Source: Massospora cicadina (lineage: Eukaryota > Entomophthoromycota > Entomophthoromycetes > Entomophthorales > Entomophthoraceae). From it: a stretch of DNA of 64,000 nt. The DNA is taken from NCBI GenBank assembly GCA_022478985.1, contig JAKSZP010005277.1, positions 124,001 to 188,000 of the forward strand, given 5' to 3'. Under the pieces are notes generated by a model, which was not told the DNA's origin, did not search any database, and was given only the letters and a program-made list of their open reading frames with translations. The position numbers and the translations under genes were made by a program. This document shows, piece by piece, positions 21,660-32,965 of this stretch (position 1 is the first letter of the stretch; every line of letters begins with the position of its first letter).

Positions 21660-23926
21660 ACTTCAGAGACTTCAGGTATGACAACCTTACTCTGAGAGCG
21701 AGTTTCCATGTGTACATTTGTGGAATCTTCATTTGATACTAAAACAGAATATGTTTCGTTGGTAAACAAGGCCTTGTGGCATGCATATTCTTGCAAATCA
21801 GGTGGAACTGGTGTCTCAGGCATAATAGAGCGTCCTTCATTTATTGTGCTTGTTCTTTTCCCTCCTCCTGCGTGTTATTCAGAAGGACTACATTGACACT
21901 ACGATGATTGCATTGATAAAGCAAATTGTCCTTTATGATTGCAGTCATAGCTAGTAATCTCATTCAATGGGCATGAGGCCCTTGTATTTTAGGTTTGCTC
22001 AGTTCTCACAGGTGAATCACTGTCAGTCTTCTTATTGGTTTTGAAGGGGTTTCCAGCAAAGTCAGCAGATCCTGATCTGTACCCAGTATTAGGAGGGTCA
22101 TAATTTTGTGAAAATCTGCGCGGATAAGGACCAATTTGGATGTTGCAAGATTTTACAAAAGAAGGTAATAAAGTAATTGACAAATTTTGGTAAGGTTGTA
22201 CTGCATGTTGTAATGCAATCTTAGCATCAAAATCAACCATAGCTTTTGCGCCTAGGTGAACTTGATCTTTGTGATAGAATTGATATGCAAATTTATCAAT
22301 TGCTTCATCTTTCACAAAGCAAATGTTCATATACTTAGATTTATTTTTGACATTCATACTGGACCTCCAAATTCGCTAAGTAAGGCAACTTTGACTTTGG
22401 TGTAGGTTGGGTTTTCATCTATGTGAGGCATAATTAGCTCAATTCTCCACTAATCTAAGTAGTTGATCATAGTGGCCGCTTTGTTGCGGTCACTAGCCCC
22501 ATACATAGCCATTCCAAAGCTTTTGACAAATGTGAATACACTCCCATTCTTGTCAAAAGCATGCAGGTTTGATAGTTTGTAATTATTGTTTTCCCATTCA
22601 TGGTCATCACGATTACTTCTTTGCCGGCTTGATCCAGGCGTATTAGGGCGCTGAGGCACTGTTCATGGTTTGAGGTGTAAGTTGGCTGAAGCAACTATAT
22701 TCTAGGCATTTGTCAATGTGCCCAGCATACATTCCAGTAGCTACTTCTTAATCTTTTGCCTCATAATATTCAGAAGTATTTCCAGCCAAGTGGTTCATGG
22801 CATACTGGGAACGCCCATCATCCAAAGCCAGATTTTATTTTTGATTTCATTTTCCCAATTTTTCGCAATTTCAACTTTCTAACTCTAATTTTGCAATTTC
22901 CTCATTCAAGCTAGTACTTTGTAGTTGCAAGACAGAAATCACTTGATCCTTTTCCTTAATTGCCTTCTGGCAATGGTTTACTTCTCCATGGAGAATAAGG
23001 TTGAACCATAATTAGAGGTAACATCCTCAAGATTAATGATCTGTCAATTTAGATGATCAACTGAGTCTTGAATTTTTCTATTCTCCGCCTGTTGGCATTT
23101 AAACTATGTGTTCCAGTAGTTGATTTTCTTGGTGTAATCATCTTTCATATGCGAATTTTGGGCGCTCAGTCATCAATACTGGTCACAAAATTCATCATTA
23201 TGGTTTAATTGTGCCTCTTGTTCTTCATGATTAAGCCTCATGAACTCTGAAGTATAAATGGAAGTCTGAGTAATATTTCTAACCCAAGGTTTGGTAACTC
23301 CTCTTTCCTCCAAGAAGTTGTCATAGATGGGATGCAATCTTTTATTAAGCTCTTGCACTAATTTTGCTACCTGATCATTAGCCCAAATGGCTAAATTTTA
23401 ATTTTTTCACAAACTAGAACGGACCTCAGGAAAATTAGCTTCTAATCGCTCATTCAAAATTCTCCTGCCTGGCTGGAGTTGTGTGAAAAGTTTACCAACT
23501 CAGTGTTGGATTCATGATGGCTGGCAGTTGTCATCTGTGAGTTACTGGAAGTGGGGTGTATAAATTTAATTAAGTATTGGGAGATATTCTCTATCCCATT
23601 TAAATTATTTTTGGATTTGAGCTAAACTCAATCGATGATGAGCTAGATATCTCACCCACAACACATCTTGCTGTCGTTGGCAATAAAAAGGATCACTACT
23701 ATTGTCCATGGACCCTTGTCCCATTTGATACCCTCTTAAAAACCGATGTTTAAGATGTTCCAGCTCTTCATGTGATATGGGTTCATTGGGGTATATGATA
23801 ATGGGAAAATTGTTCCTGTTAATCTGAGACAGTTATTTCAGTATTCCCATTAGGCTCAGTAATAGTTCTGGATTTTTGATTGGGTTGCTCTCGTTTGGCG
23901 TGGTCACCATCTGAATTACCAGCCAT
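21660..23926 (-). pseudogene. G2 Gag (broken)
   Basis: An ATG at 23926 (MAGNSDGDHAKREQPNQKSR) starts a frame just inside the primer-binding site, so I take it as the Gag start. The frame is lost and regained. Pieces are 23173-23358, 22450-22694 and 21989-22357, the last carrying DEAIDKFAYQFYHKDQVHLG. A remnant of a CCHC knuckle (DCNHKGQFALS) lies near 21930. Gag would form the particle and bind RNA. No piece longer than about 120 residues stays open. Confidence 0.6.
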
Positions 23927-23934
23927 GAGCGCCA
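23921..23934 (-). promoter_or_regulatory. G2 primer-binding site
   Basis: On the minus strand TGGCGCTCATGGCTGG begins two bases inside the LTR. The first nine bases match the G1 and G3 sites (TGGTGCTCA) with one change; the bases beyond differ from those. It overlaps the proposed Gag ATG at 23926. Confidence 0.55.
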
Positions 23935-26264
23935 CTTTTTCAATTTTAGGCCTACTTCAATTGGTCTGGTTCACCTTCTGAGATAAGTTGGAGTTTTTAA
24001 GCGCCTATTGTATGGAGACAATATACCAGACGGTGAAAATAGTCAAGATATAAACTCCTTGGAAATGACATTTTGAGGCTGTATTCTTCTGTCGTTTACT
24101 TGTACAGTGGCTCGCTGCCCTGATCCTTCTGATCCCAAGTAAAATCTCAACTTTATACAATAAAAAAGTATTAAATACAAAAAGCCAGTATATTAAACTA
24201 TTAACTTGTAGTAATAAATGATTGTGTTTTTATTAGTATAAACTTGAAAATAAATCTATAGAGTTCAATGTTAACTACATCATACCCATGAAGCCTCATT
24301 TCTCAGTGGCACTTAGCCAGTGGAACATGTAATAAGTTTGTCTGAGGGTCTACAATCATTTTGACTCTGGGGTAAATCACATGTCATCAGAGTTGGTGTC
24401 AAACTCATAAATATTTTAAAAAAAGCATTTCTGATACATCTTCAAATAGCTGGCCGTCGCTCCTCTTGAGCAATTGGTAGCACATACCAAGGCAATACAT
24501 ACCAATAATTAGTAATAAATATAATTGAAAACAGAATAAACACTAAAAGCTAATTTTGACATAGACCAACATAGCCCACAAAACCAAGTCATTAAGTTGA
24601 CTATTATTAAGTCTGACTTAACCAACAAAGCCTCTATGTAAGTCTCAGGGTAAGTCCCTTGTGCTATATCAGGATCTCTACCTGTTTTTGAGTAATAAGG
24701 TTCCAAAGAGGGTGGCTGTTCCCCTCGTTACCCAGGGTGACCTCACCCACATGGTAGATGAGCGCTGGGTAACAGCTCTCCCTCTTTAAATCCCTCACCC
24801 AGTTCCCATGCTCACCTCAGCCAAACTTTTCCACAAGATCAGGGAAATCTGTGCAGAGATCGCCAAATTGAAGTTGACTGGTCTGAAAACGATTGGAAAC
24901 AAGCCCAATGATCAGAATCCAAATAGCCAAAAAAGGATGAAGATTGAATTATTGGATGTATTAGCTGATAGTTTTTATTTGGCCAGCAGTGCAATTGTCA
25001 AAAATAACCCCCTCTCAATGTTGACAGCGATGATTCATAATGTGCAGGTAGTAGCATCAGATACCATCAACAATTGTTCAAAGCTCTCATCCAGCAAATT
25101 GGATGTTGTGGCTGATGCAACACTTTGACCAAAATGAATGGCCCAGCGATTGGGCACAGGCGGGTTGGGCATCCCAAACCCATTTCCAACCAATCAGACT
25201 GCCCCTACGTTGGGTGGCCCTGAGGGATTCCTTTGCTCATTGGGCATATGCCGTTGTGCCAACCATCAGAAATGCAGTCAAGCCTCAGTTCAGGCGTTTG
25301 AGGTCAAAATGACAGTGACTCAGCCTGCTGCCAAATTCTTTGATGAAAGTTCCTATTGAGCTTATCTGCCCCCATCCCCAAAAGACTTTCTGGTTAAGTC
25401 AAACTTGAGGGACCCAATCCCTGCATATTCCCACATCAACTAACCACTATTTAATCAGTTGCGTCACACTGAGAAAATTATTGGTCGATTTTCTTCATTT
25501 TCTTTTAAATAAATTTTGCTGCTAAAAAAACTGTCAATTTTCGACTTTATTGATATACTTCTGACTGTATTCCCGATGGATTTACTCAGGTGGCCTGTCA
25601 GTCCCTATACCAGATGGGCCTTACCAGTACGGATGGTTACTATGGCCCCTACCATCGTCAACTAGATTCAGTGAGCTAAATAATTCTGGCAATTCAACCC
25701 CATTTTTACAAACATCCACCAACAATATACTAGGATCTTGTGGCCTTACATCCACCATTTCCATGCAAGGATCTATCACCATTCTCCTCAGTTGAATTGA
25801 ACCCACCCTCTGGTGACCTTGTAGAAACTATACCTGTGGTAACACCCCTTGCAGAAAGACCACCAGTGTCTGGGGATGTCTCTATTTGGTTTGTTTTTGG
25901 TTGCTATTCAAAACTTCCCTACAGCAATGATTTCTCATTTTCTGATTCATGGCTCCATATAATGTTGTATGTGTGACAATGCCTCTGGCATTCTGGCTTG
26001 CTTTTTGAGTGCTTACTCATCCTGACTGGCAGGTAAGTCTAAATAATTTCTGCATTTTCATGATACTCTGGGCCCATGTCAGCATAGTTGAATATTACTA
26101 AGTGGAGATTTAAAGGCCGTAGATCCCAAGCTTTAAATAAACTTAAATAATAATGATCCTAAATCACTGGTATCTTTGATATAATCTATAATAAATTAGG
26201 CACAAGTTAAAAATATTTTGTTCTAAGAATTATCAGATGATTAGATCCAGTCATCTACTCAATT
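23935..26264 (-). repeat. G2 5' LTR, split by a nested solo LTR
   Basis: The segments 23935-24636 and 26071-26264 together (about 896 bp) align with the 3' LTR at 9240-10125. The junction falls after AAGCCTCTA at 24636 and resumes with CTCTGGGCCCATGTCA at 26066, matching the 3' LTR sequence AGGCCCATGTCA. The first bases of the TGTTG terminus appear deleted. Confidence 0.75.
24637..26065 (+). repeat. Solo LTR of the C1 chromovirus family, nested in the G2 LTR
   Basis: About 1,429 bp, starting TGTAAGTC and ending CATGATA, flanked by CTCTA (24632-24636) and CTCTG (26066-26070). It is a reverse-complement match to the C1 LTRs at 41882-43312 and 47778-49205. No internal region accompanies it, so it is a solo LTR left by recombination. 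It carries the same coding sequence as those LTRs, including an open stretch at 24808-25128 (HKIREICAEIAKLKLTG) matching the end of the C1 pol frame, and a decayed hydrophobic ORF near 25560-26030. Confidence 0.85.
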
Positions 26265-29019
26265 GGGATTAAGGACCTATTAAATACTTTACTTGCTAGT
26301 TGCGCCAACTGCTAACCTCACTCCATCCATTGTGCCTCTCTATCTATTGCTTTCTGATATTAGCTAAAAAGCACTCAACTGTTATGTGAGCAAATATCAA
26401 AGTATGGTCTTATGTGAGTGTTACAAATACTAATCTCAGTACAGCCTAAGATGAATCTTGATTTATCTCAACTTCAAACCTTACTGTGCCTGTTAGATTT
26501 TGAGGGTTGACTCCAAATAAACCCTTTGAGAAAACCATTATTGCTGATAGATTACTTCCATTGATGGATCCTTTGATTCTCCAAATTTATCTGCATAATT
26601 TGATAAATCAGATTCACTAATAACCACTCTAATTGCATCTGAGGTGCCCAATTATTATAGCTAATAATAGCTATGATATTATTATATTATGGCCAATTAT
26701 GGGTACACTTGGGTGCAAAGTGGTCCCACGGCATTAACTAAATTACACCTCCTAAATTAGTACATTAATCTTGATGCACTAAGGCGGAAGCTGGGTTTGA
26801 TTTAATGAAATTGATAATTAAGCACTTAAACATAGACGTCCCAATTATGGGCTTACTTAGTGCTATTGAGAGGCCTGCCAACGTCCCAAATTGGGGTGCA
26901 TCATCTTTTATGATCATATATTTTTTATTCCCCATTTATTATTAGATATTGAGTCATGATGTAGCTCTAATCGGGAAGATTTTGATGTTGAGTTCAAAGC
27001 CAAAGTCATCCCAATTATGAGAGTAAAATTGCCTCCAATTGGGCTGAAAAAAATGTTATTTTTAGTCAATTCATGGGCCAAATTGACTTGTGGATTTTCT
27101 ATAATTATTGCCATGACCAGCAGAGGATTGGCATAATATGAATGAACTCATCTAATAGATGAGTTTGGCCAGGAGATGCTCAAGAGGTATATAATACTGG
27201 CACCTGGCTGATTATTAAAACATCAATCAAATCAATTAATCATCATTTACTAGTTTATTGATCATTAATAACTACTGTCACTTAGTTTATTAATTATTAT
27301 CCATCTGTCATCTGTCAGATACATGTATCTGTCACTGTTACATCTATATTAGATAGTTGTGTATGTTTATGCTTCCCTAAGAGAAGTATATAGTTGCCTG
27401 CCAAAGAAGTAGTCCCAATTATAGAGGAATAATTTCCTGATTTTGTACAAAGACAGAAGGTCTTGTATTTGTTGGTTATAGTAGACTTAAGAATGGTGAG
27501 CATACTGGAGTTACTTGGCTATTATTGTGGCTTATTGGAGAATCTACTTCCCGATTATGAGCAGGAGTTTCATTTAAAAAGTGAGTTTATATCCTCGATT
27601 TCACTGTTAAGTTATTTTATCTTGCACCATCAGCTGAAAACTTAACAGTGCCATCACCCTACATTCCTGAATATACTTCTAGCTTCACACGTGGTGTGCA
27701 CCTATCACTCATAAAAATCCTAATTCCCTCCTGGTACTTTAAATAATAAAACATTTACTTATTAAACTACTTCACCCTGTTATATATCTAGAGTTTAAAG
27801 TTCAATCATTTAGGGAAAAAGAGCTTCATATTACTGTCTGAAGGAAAGATTCTAGCCATTTGAGAAGTGCTGGCATCTGATCCTCCATAGAATAAAAGTT
27901 CTAAATTAACCCAAGTATCCCTACCCAGTACCTCTGAGTACCTAACCTATCATTGCCAGCTTTTTTGTCAATTTCAGCAGGAACAAGAGTGTCTGTAGAA
28001 AAGATGATGGAATAGAAAATAATCTAGATATGGGTGTGGCTTACATACTATTATTGATATTGGTTTTACCAAGTGAGAAAAATAAAAAGGAGTCATTGCC
28101 TTTACTTGAAATGAATGAGTAGAGAACTTAACTAAGGTTGCTGGCAGTCAAATTTTTCAGGGCTTGAGATGCTATTGCAAGAATGGTAATTATAAGTAAA
28201 GGTGAGAGTTGGTGGATGCACATCAAGGGATTACTATAAAAATCTGAAAATTTGGGAGGGATAAGAGGATTGTAGGTGAAGAAGCTAACTTATTATAGCT
28301 TAATTAATTGCCTGGTGGCAATGTAAAACAAAAGATATAATGAGAATTAAATATTGTTTAAGTAGTGGACTTTCAGTCATTATGAACTTGTTAAAATTTT
28401 ATGAGGGCAATATTCAATTCAATAAGTCAAGTGATAATGCATAGGTTAATAGTTGGCATGATATATCGGGGGTTTGTCCAAAATGAAGCTGACAAGCCTT
28501 CCTTTGCATCAAGTGAGATTTAGGTTTAAGTCAGGGGAGTGATAAAGCCTATTGGTGAAAATAAAGCCATTTGCACTTTGTATAGGGACATACAAGAAAA
28601 AGGAAGCAACCCAATTTGTTAAATTTAACTTAATTTTAAATTTTCTATATATGGATAAGGATAAAAAGCTAAACCAATAGATAAAGGGCATTGTATAGCA
28701 TGCTACAAACATAAAATTTTGTTGTTCTAATGTGAATTTAATTAAGTTAAATAAATTAAATGAGTTCAAAAAGGCACATTTAGTATTTATACTCTTTATT
28801 TAAATCTTCCATTTAGAAAATACTTTAGTCACATAATAATTGAGTCCTAAAGAACAATATGCTCCATATTATGTAGCTTTAAACAATGGAGGTAAGATGA
28901 TAGCACAGGAGAACAAAAAATTGCTAAGTATTGAGATTTTTCAACTGTTTCTATATATTTTGGCATTGAGGATTGCATATATGAAGTCTGTTTTCCGGTG
29001 CATGCTCTAGTTTTCATAA
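26265..29019. other. AT-rich interval with a recurrent CCCAATTATG-like motif
   Basis: No gene recognised. Between about 26640 and 27560 the motif CCCAATTAT or a close relative occurs repeatedly (near 26648, 26690, 26850, 27005 and 27413, with variants near 26885, 27036 and 27550). This may reflect an old repeat array. Other short frames have random AT-rich composition. Confidence 0.4.
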
Positions 29020-29620
29020 ATTCAGATGAGACAAAATAATCTTCCTCCCACTTTATATAAAGCTTAGCTTTATGAAGCAATTCATAAAGGCTCTGAATAC
29101 TGAAAATGAATGTTTCAACACATTGTTTCTGCTTTTTCTGGTCTTTCATTTGACAAAATAAAAGCAGGTGTGTTTAAAGGTCCTCACATTTGATCCCTTA
29201 TACATGACAATTAATTCTTTAGGAAGATGGATCAAAAGGAAAAGCAGCATAGATGGATGTCTTTTGTAGCAGTTATTAATAACTTCCATGGTAACAAGAA
29301 TTAAGAAAACTATATACTTCTGGTTCAAATGATGCTAAAGGCATTTTTCAATCTAGGATGCGACATGAGTATTAGAAATGCACTTCCTGAGTAGCTATCT
29401 TGATCAATTTCCAAAAACCTTGAGCATGTTAGTGATGAGCAGGTGAACGCTTCCATCAGGACCTGAAGACAAATGGAAGAGCGTTATCAAGGGAGATGAA
29501 ACATGTATATGATGGCAGACTACTGCTGGAGCATCAAACGAGACCATCCTGAGCAATTCTACAAACATAAGAGCTACAAGCTCAAACTCTTGCCTAATGA
29601 GTTTTGCATGCCCTCTATGT
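29020..29620 (+). pseudogene. Decayed copy of an arthropod-type uncharacterised protein family
   Basis: The plus strand carries, in order and across a few frame changes: DKIIFLPLYIKLSFMKQF (about 29035-29085), FMKQFIKALNTENE, FDKIKAGVFKGPHI (from 29149), EKQHRWMSFVAVINNFHGN near 29250, LVQMMLKAFFNLGCDM near 29320, NLEHVSDEQ, GERFHQDLK near 29450, MEERYQGR and MADYCWSIKRD near 29515-29545, ending with HKSYKLKLLPNEF. From memory, this series is typical of uncharacterised multi-copy proteins in insects and spiders (HIKLGLMK, KIKxGxFxGPQI, GERFHQDI, ADYCW-KRD). Several stops and at least two frameshifts make it a pseudogene. Function unknown. It could be part of an unrecognised transposon. Confidence 0.65.
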
Positions 29621-31410
29621 CACATTGCTGCATTAAGTAATTGACATCTTCCACCTGTATGTACATATCAACGCTATAGTTAAGAAAATTAGATGTTTGT
29701 ATTTTATAGTGTTTTATGTCATTTTTATACTCAAAATAAGTGATTTTATCTTTTGCATTTAAAAAATGTATGCATAAGTGTACGCCATTGCACATGTTTT
29801 CATGTTTAAATTACTTTTATTGTCAACACAAAGGTAATTAAGATAATATACTACATTTGTAAGTTGAGACAAATGCTGAAAAATTTGAAAACTTTACATC
29901 AATGTGAAAAACTGTTAAAACAAATTGCAAAAAAAAGTGTAGCTTGCAGAGAAAATTAAACTTCAGATATGAAATCAGCGCACCCAAATTAGTTAAAAAC
30001 AAGTGATTTTATCAATACAACAAAAATTGTTTTCCTGTGTAATCTATCTATTAAAGGGTGGCGGCCCTAAAGGACCTTTAAAAAACTGCACAATTTGGTA
30101 CTTAATCTTATGACTTGTCATTAGAATTTCACAATTCTTGACTTTTACCTGAATAAAGTAGTAACTTAGGATCATATTCATCATAATCTTTTACTCTACA
30201 CAAAAGAAATTGTGTAATCTTATTTTACCTGGTTTATATCTTTAACAGATGCTATAAGCTAAACTGAGGTTTAACTTTCTTTCATAAAAGTATTGTAGGT
30301 TTGTAAACCCCTAGTATAGTAGATTAGTAACAAATTTTCTATAAGTGATCTAAAAATTAACTTGATGTACTAATATAGTACAATTTTAACACTGTTCTTA
30401 TTTTGATAGTAAAAATTGGTTGTACGCTCCCCCTCTTATATAATTCATTGAAACTTATCCTTATTCTTACTTCAGAAAAAGCTCTAACATAGGCATATGA
30501 TCATATGATTTTACAAATTTGAAACTTGCAGCACATTTATGCATACAATTACACATCTATCCCATAGTCATTCCCACTTATTTAATTTACACGATTGTGA
30601 GGGGCTTGATTATATTATTTAATGCTTTTCTCATTTCCATGGACCTTTATATTTTGGAGTCACATGAAAGTCCATGATTTTATAATCTGTGCTCTCTCCT
30701 AGACGTTAAATTACCTAAGCAGTGATCCTAGTCTTATTATCATTTACCACATACTTAGATAAAATAAGTTAACACATTATATTTTAATGCTTTAGTACCA
30801 AGCTTTTATTTAATAGACCTCATTTAGGTTGAATATACTGGATATAGCTTTTCACCTTCTTGAAAGTCACTTTCAGTACCAGATTTCACTTCAGAGTTAA
30901 AATATATACTCATGATCCAGACTTATCATCTAAAAGTATACTATTATGCTTTTTTAGCACTAAAAATTGACTTATATTTATCACTGATAGTCCTATTACT
31001 AATTTTATCTTTAAATTTAATGCTTCATAATAATATATAAATTGAATTTTACTAATAACCATCAATAACAGATATATTTAGGCCTTGGATGTATAAAATT
31101 GTAAATTTAGAGTTCCAGATATACTTGAGTAAAGTATAATTGTCCCTAAGGGTTAATCTGCCCTAGTCATAACTATATAGATGTATGGTGACAAATTATA
31201 AATTCTTTAGAGAATAGTTGAATTATACTTTTCACTTAAGAGTCAACAGTTACCATAAGATAACATGATGGTAAGTCTAACTCTCTAAACTTACCTCCTT
31301 ATACAATTACAATGACTTGCTTTATGACATTCTATGGATATTATAAACTAACCTTAATTTAGGATATTGCCTATTAAAAAAGGAGAATCATTTCTGAGAT
31401 ATTATCAATT
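29621..31410. other. AT-rich interval, nothing recognised
   Basis: Strongly AT-rich on both strands with only short chance-like frames. It is the left flank of LINE L-B; 36721-37117 is the matching right flank. Confidence 0.5.
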
Positions 31411-31423
31411 AATATGTGACAGT
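31411..31423. repeat. L-B target site duplication, left copy
   Basis: AATATGTGACAGT, identical over 13 bp to 36708-36720. Confidence 0.88.
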
Positions 31424-31522
31424 AGAATTACTTTTCTTTCTCGTTGCAAACACTTTTGCAACCCATTCAATTCAAGACTAAATCTAGTTTGATAATCTAA
31501 TAGAGGGGATTAGTCTGCGCCC

Positions 31523-32965
31523 ATGTCTGGGAGCAGTTGGGCAAGCAAGGCAAGAGGAGCAGGCGGAAGGCCCGCGGCCTCTAACATTCGAAAACGCCCC
31601 GGAGAATCTGGCGGAATAGATAAAAATCTAAAAAAACTGGTGGTCACAATTTCCCCAGAGATACTCGTGTGGCAAGCACGATGCAACCAGTACATCAATA
31701 TGCCACATTCCCAGCCACTTTCGTTATTGGAATTTGGAGTCTGTGTGTATCTGGACATCCAAAAAACGGCCCTATGGGAAAAGTTTTGTGAAGATGTACA
31801 CAAAATTTTCCCGACTGCGGTGTACGTTGCACCTCACTCCATGTTGCGCGGTTGGCTGGACCTAGGTTTTGAAAGCAAAATAGCAGCAGACGAGGCTGCA
31901 GCGGTGCACGTAGTGGTTGACCTCCCCGAAGGGCAATGGGTCATCGAAACTAAATGCACCAGATGGACAAAATCAAACCAAATTTTCATCACGTTTGACT
32001 TTTTGCCTACTACAGTAAAACGTGACATTTTGGAGCAACACCTGAAAGATGGTCTCACCATATATGGTGAAATACAATCTTTTGAAATGCAACGTTTCAC
32101 GCTGATGCCACACCTGTGCACCGGCAAAGCCATCACAGTCCTGACCCCAACTGAGGAGATTGCGAAGGACCTAACCCAGATCCTGCACTCCACCTTTATT
32201 GACATCGCAGGGCACACCACCCACCCATTCCAGGTAACCGTGGACAGCGCGCCCCCCATTTGCACCCACTGTGACGCGTTCAGCCATAAGGCACATGCAT
32301 GCCCCATTAAAGAGGGCATTACATTCCAAGAGCACCCCTCAGCAGCCATGGCCAGCATAGAGGCGCACTACGAACCAACTGCAAGCACCAAAGAGGCTTT
32401 CCCGTGGGGAGCACAAGGCTGCTACCTATTGGTAAAGCCCATCTCCCTGCAGGAGCAGAAGAAGGCCAAGCAGGCCCATAGGACCGCGGCCAAGGAAGCG
32501 GCCAAGGTCACCACCACCATCCCACACTCACAACGCTAGGAGGACATGGAGACCTTCGCGGCGGAAGCAACTTGGGAATCCATCACCCAATCAGATTGGG
32601 AGGCCCAAGCCGAACGGGCCACTCAATCTGAGGATCCGATGGGAGATTCAATCTCACCCAATCGCTGCACCCAAGCCCCAGTTGAAACTGACTTGGGACC
32701 TATCCCAACCAAAAAAAATTTTTTTGCCCCACTCGACGGTGCACCAAACTTATCCGCACCGCAAAAAATTCATCCAACGTTGGGAAAACAAAAAGCGAAG
32801 GCCAAAGCCAACGCAACTCTTTCCACAAAAATTAACAAAAACCCCAATAGCGTTGCTGCTAATACCCGCGCTGCTGTGAAAGCCCGTGGGGACCTGGAAG
32901 AGGCTGGTGGGCCAGGGGGCCCACCCCTCACACCTAAGGTGCGATGGGGGAAACCTTCACTCTAG
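31523..32965 (+). pseudogene. L-B ORF1: RNA-binding protein with CCHC knuckle, one in-frame TAG
   Basis: ATG 31523 opens a 338-residue frame ending at TAG 32537-32539; the same frame resumes at once and runs to 32965, giving about 480 codons with one stop. Residues of about 150-240 (IFITFDFLPTTVKRDILEQH and following) look like the RRM-like fold of LINE ORF1. A zinc knuckle CTHCDAFSHKAHAC (C-x2-C-x4-H-x4-C) lies near residue 250. The tail is basic and Ala/Pro-rich. The protein would bind LINE RNA. The single TAG may be a mutation or a read-through signal; one copy cannot tell. Confidence 0.85.

Larger units (their letters stand above)
9240..26264 (-). mobile_element. Ty3/gypsy element G2 with nested insertions
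   Basis: A minus-oriented gypsy element of roughly 9 kb once LINE L-A and the nested solo LTR are removed. The 3' LTR is 9240-10125 and the 5' LTR is about 23935-26264. Long aligned blocks link the LTRs, for example the shared CTGATCCTTCTGATCCCAAG and CATACCCATGAAGCCTCA. The order from the right is Gag, protease, dUTPase, RT/RNase H, integrase and an antisense ORF. A purine tract (minus strand GGGGAAG) abuts the 3' LTR. I could not find matching target duplications (ATATA versus GGGAT), so the outer edges may have mutated or recombined. Confidence 0.8.

Noticed and set aside
28509..29328. Minus-strand frames opposite the arthropod-type pseudogene
   Set aside because: The plus strand gives the recognisable motif series; the minus-strand frames have no motif.
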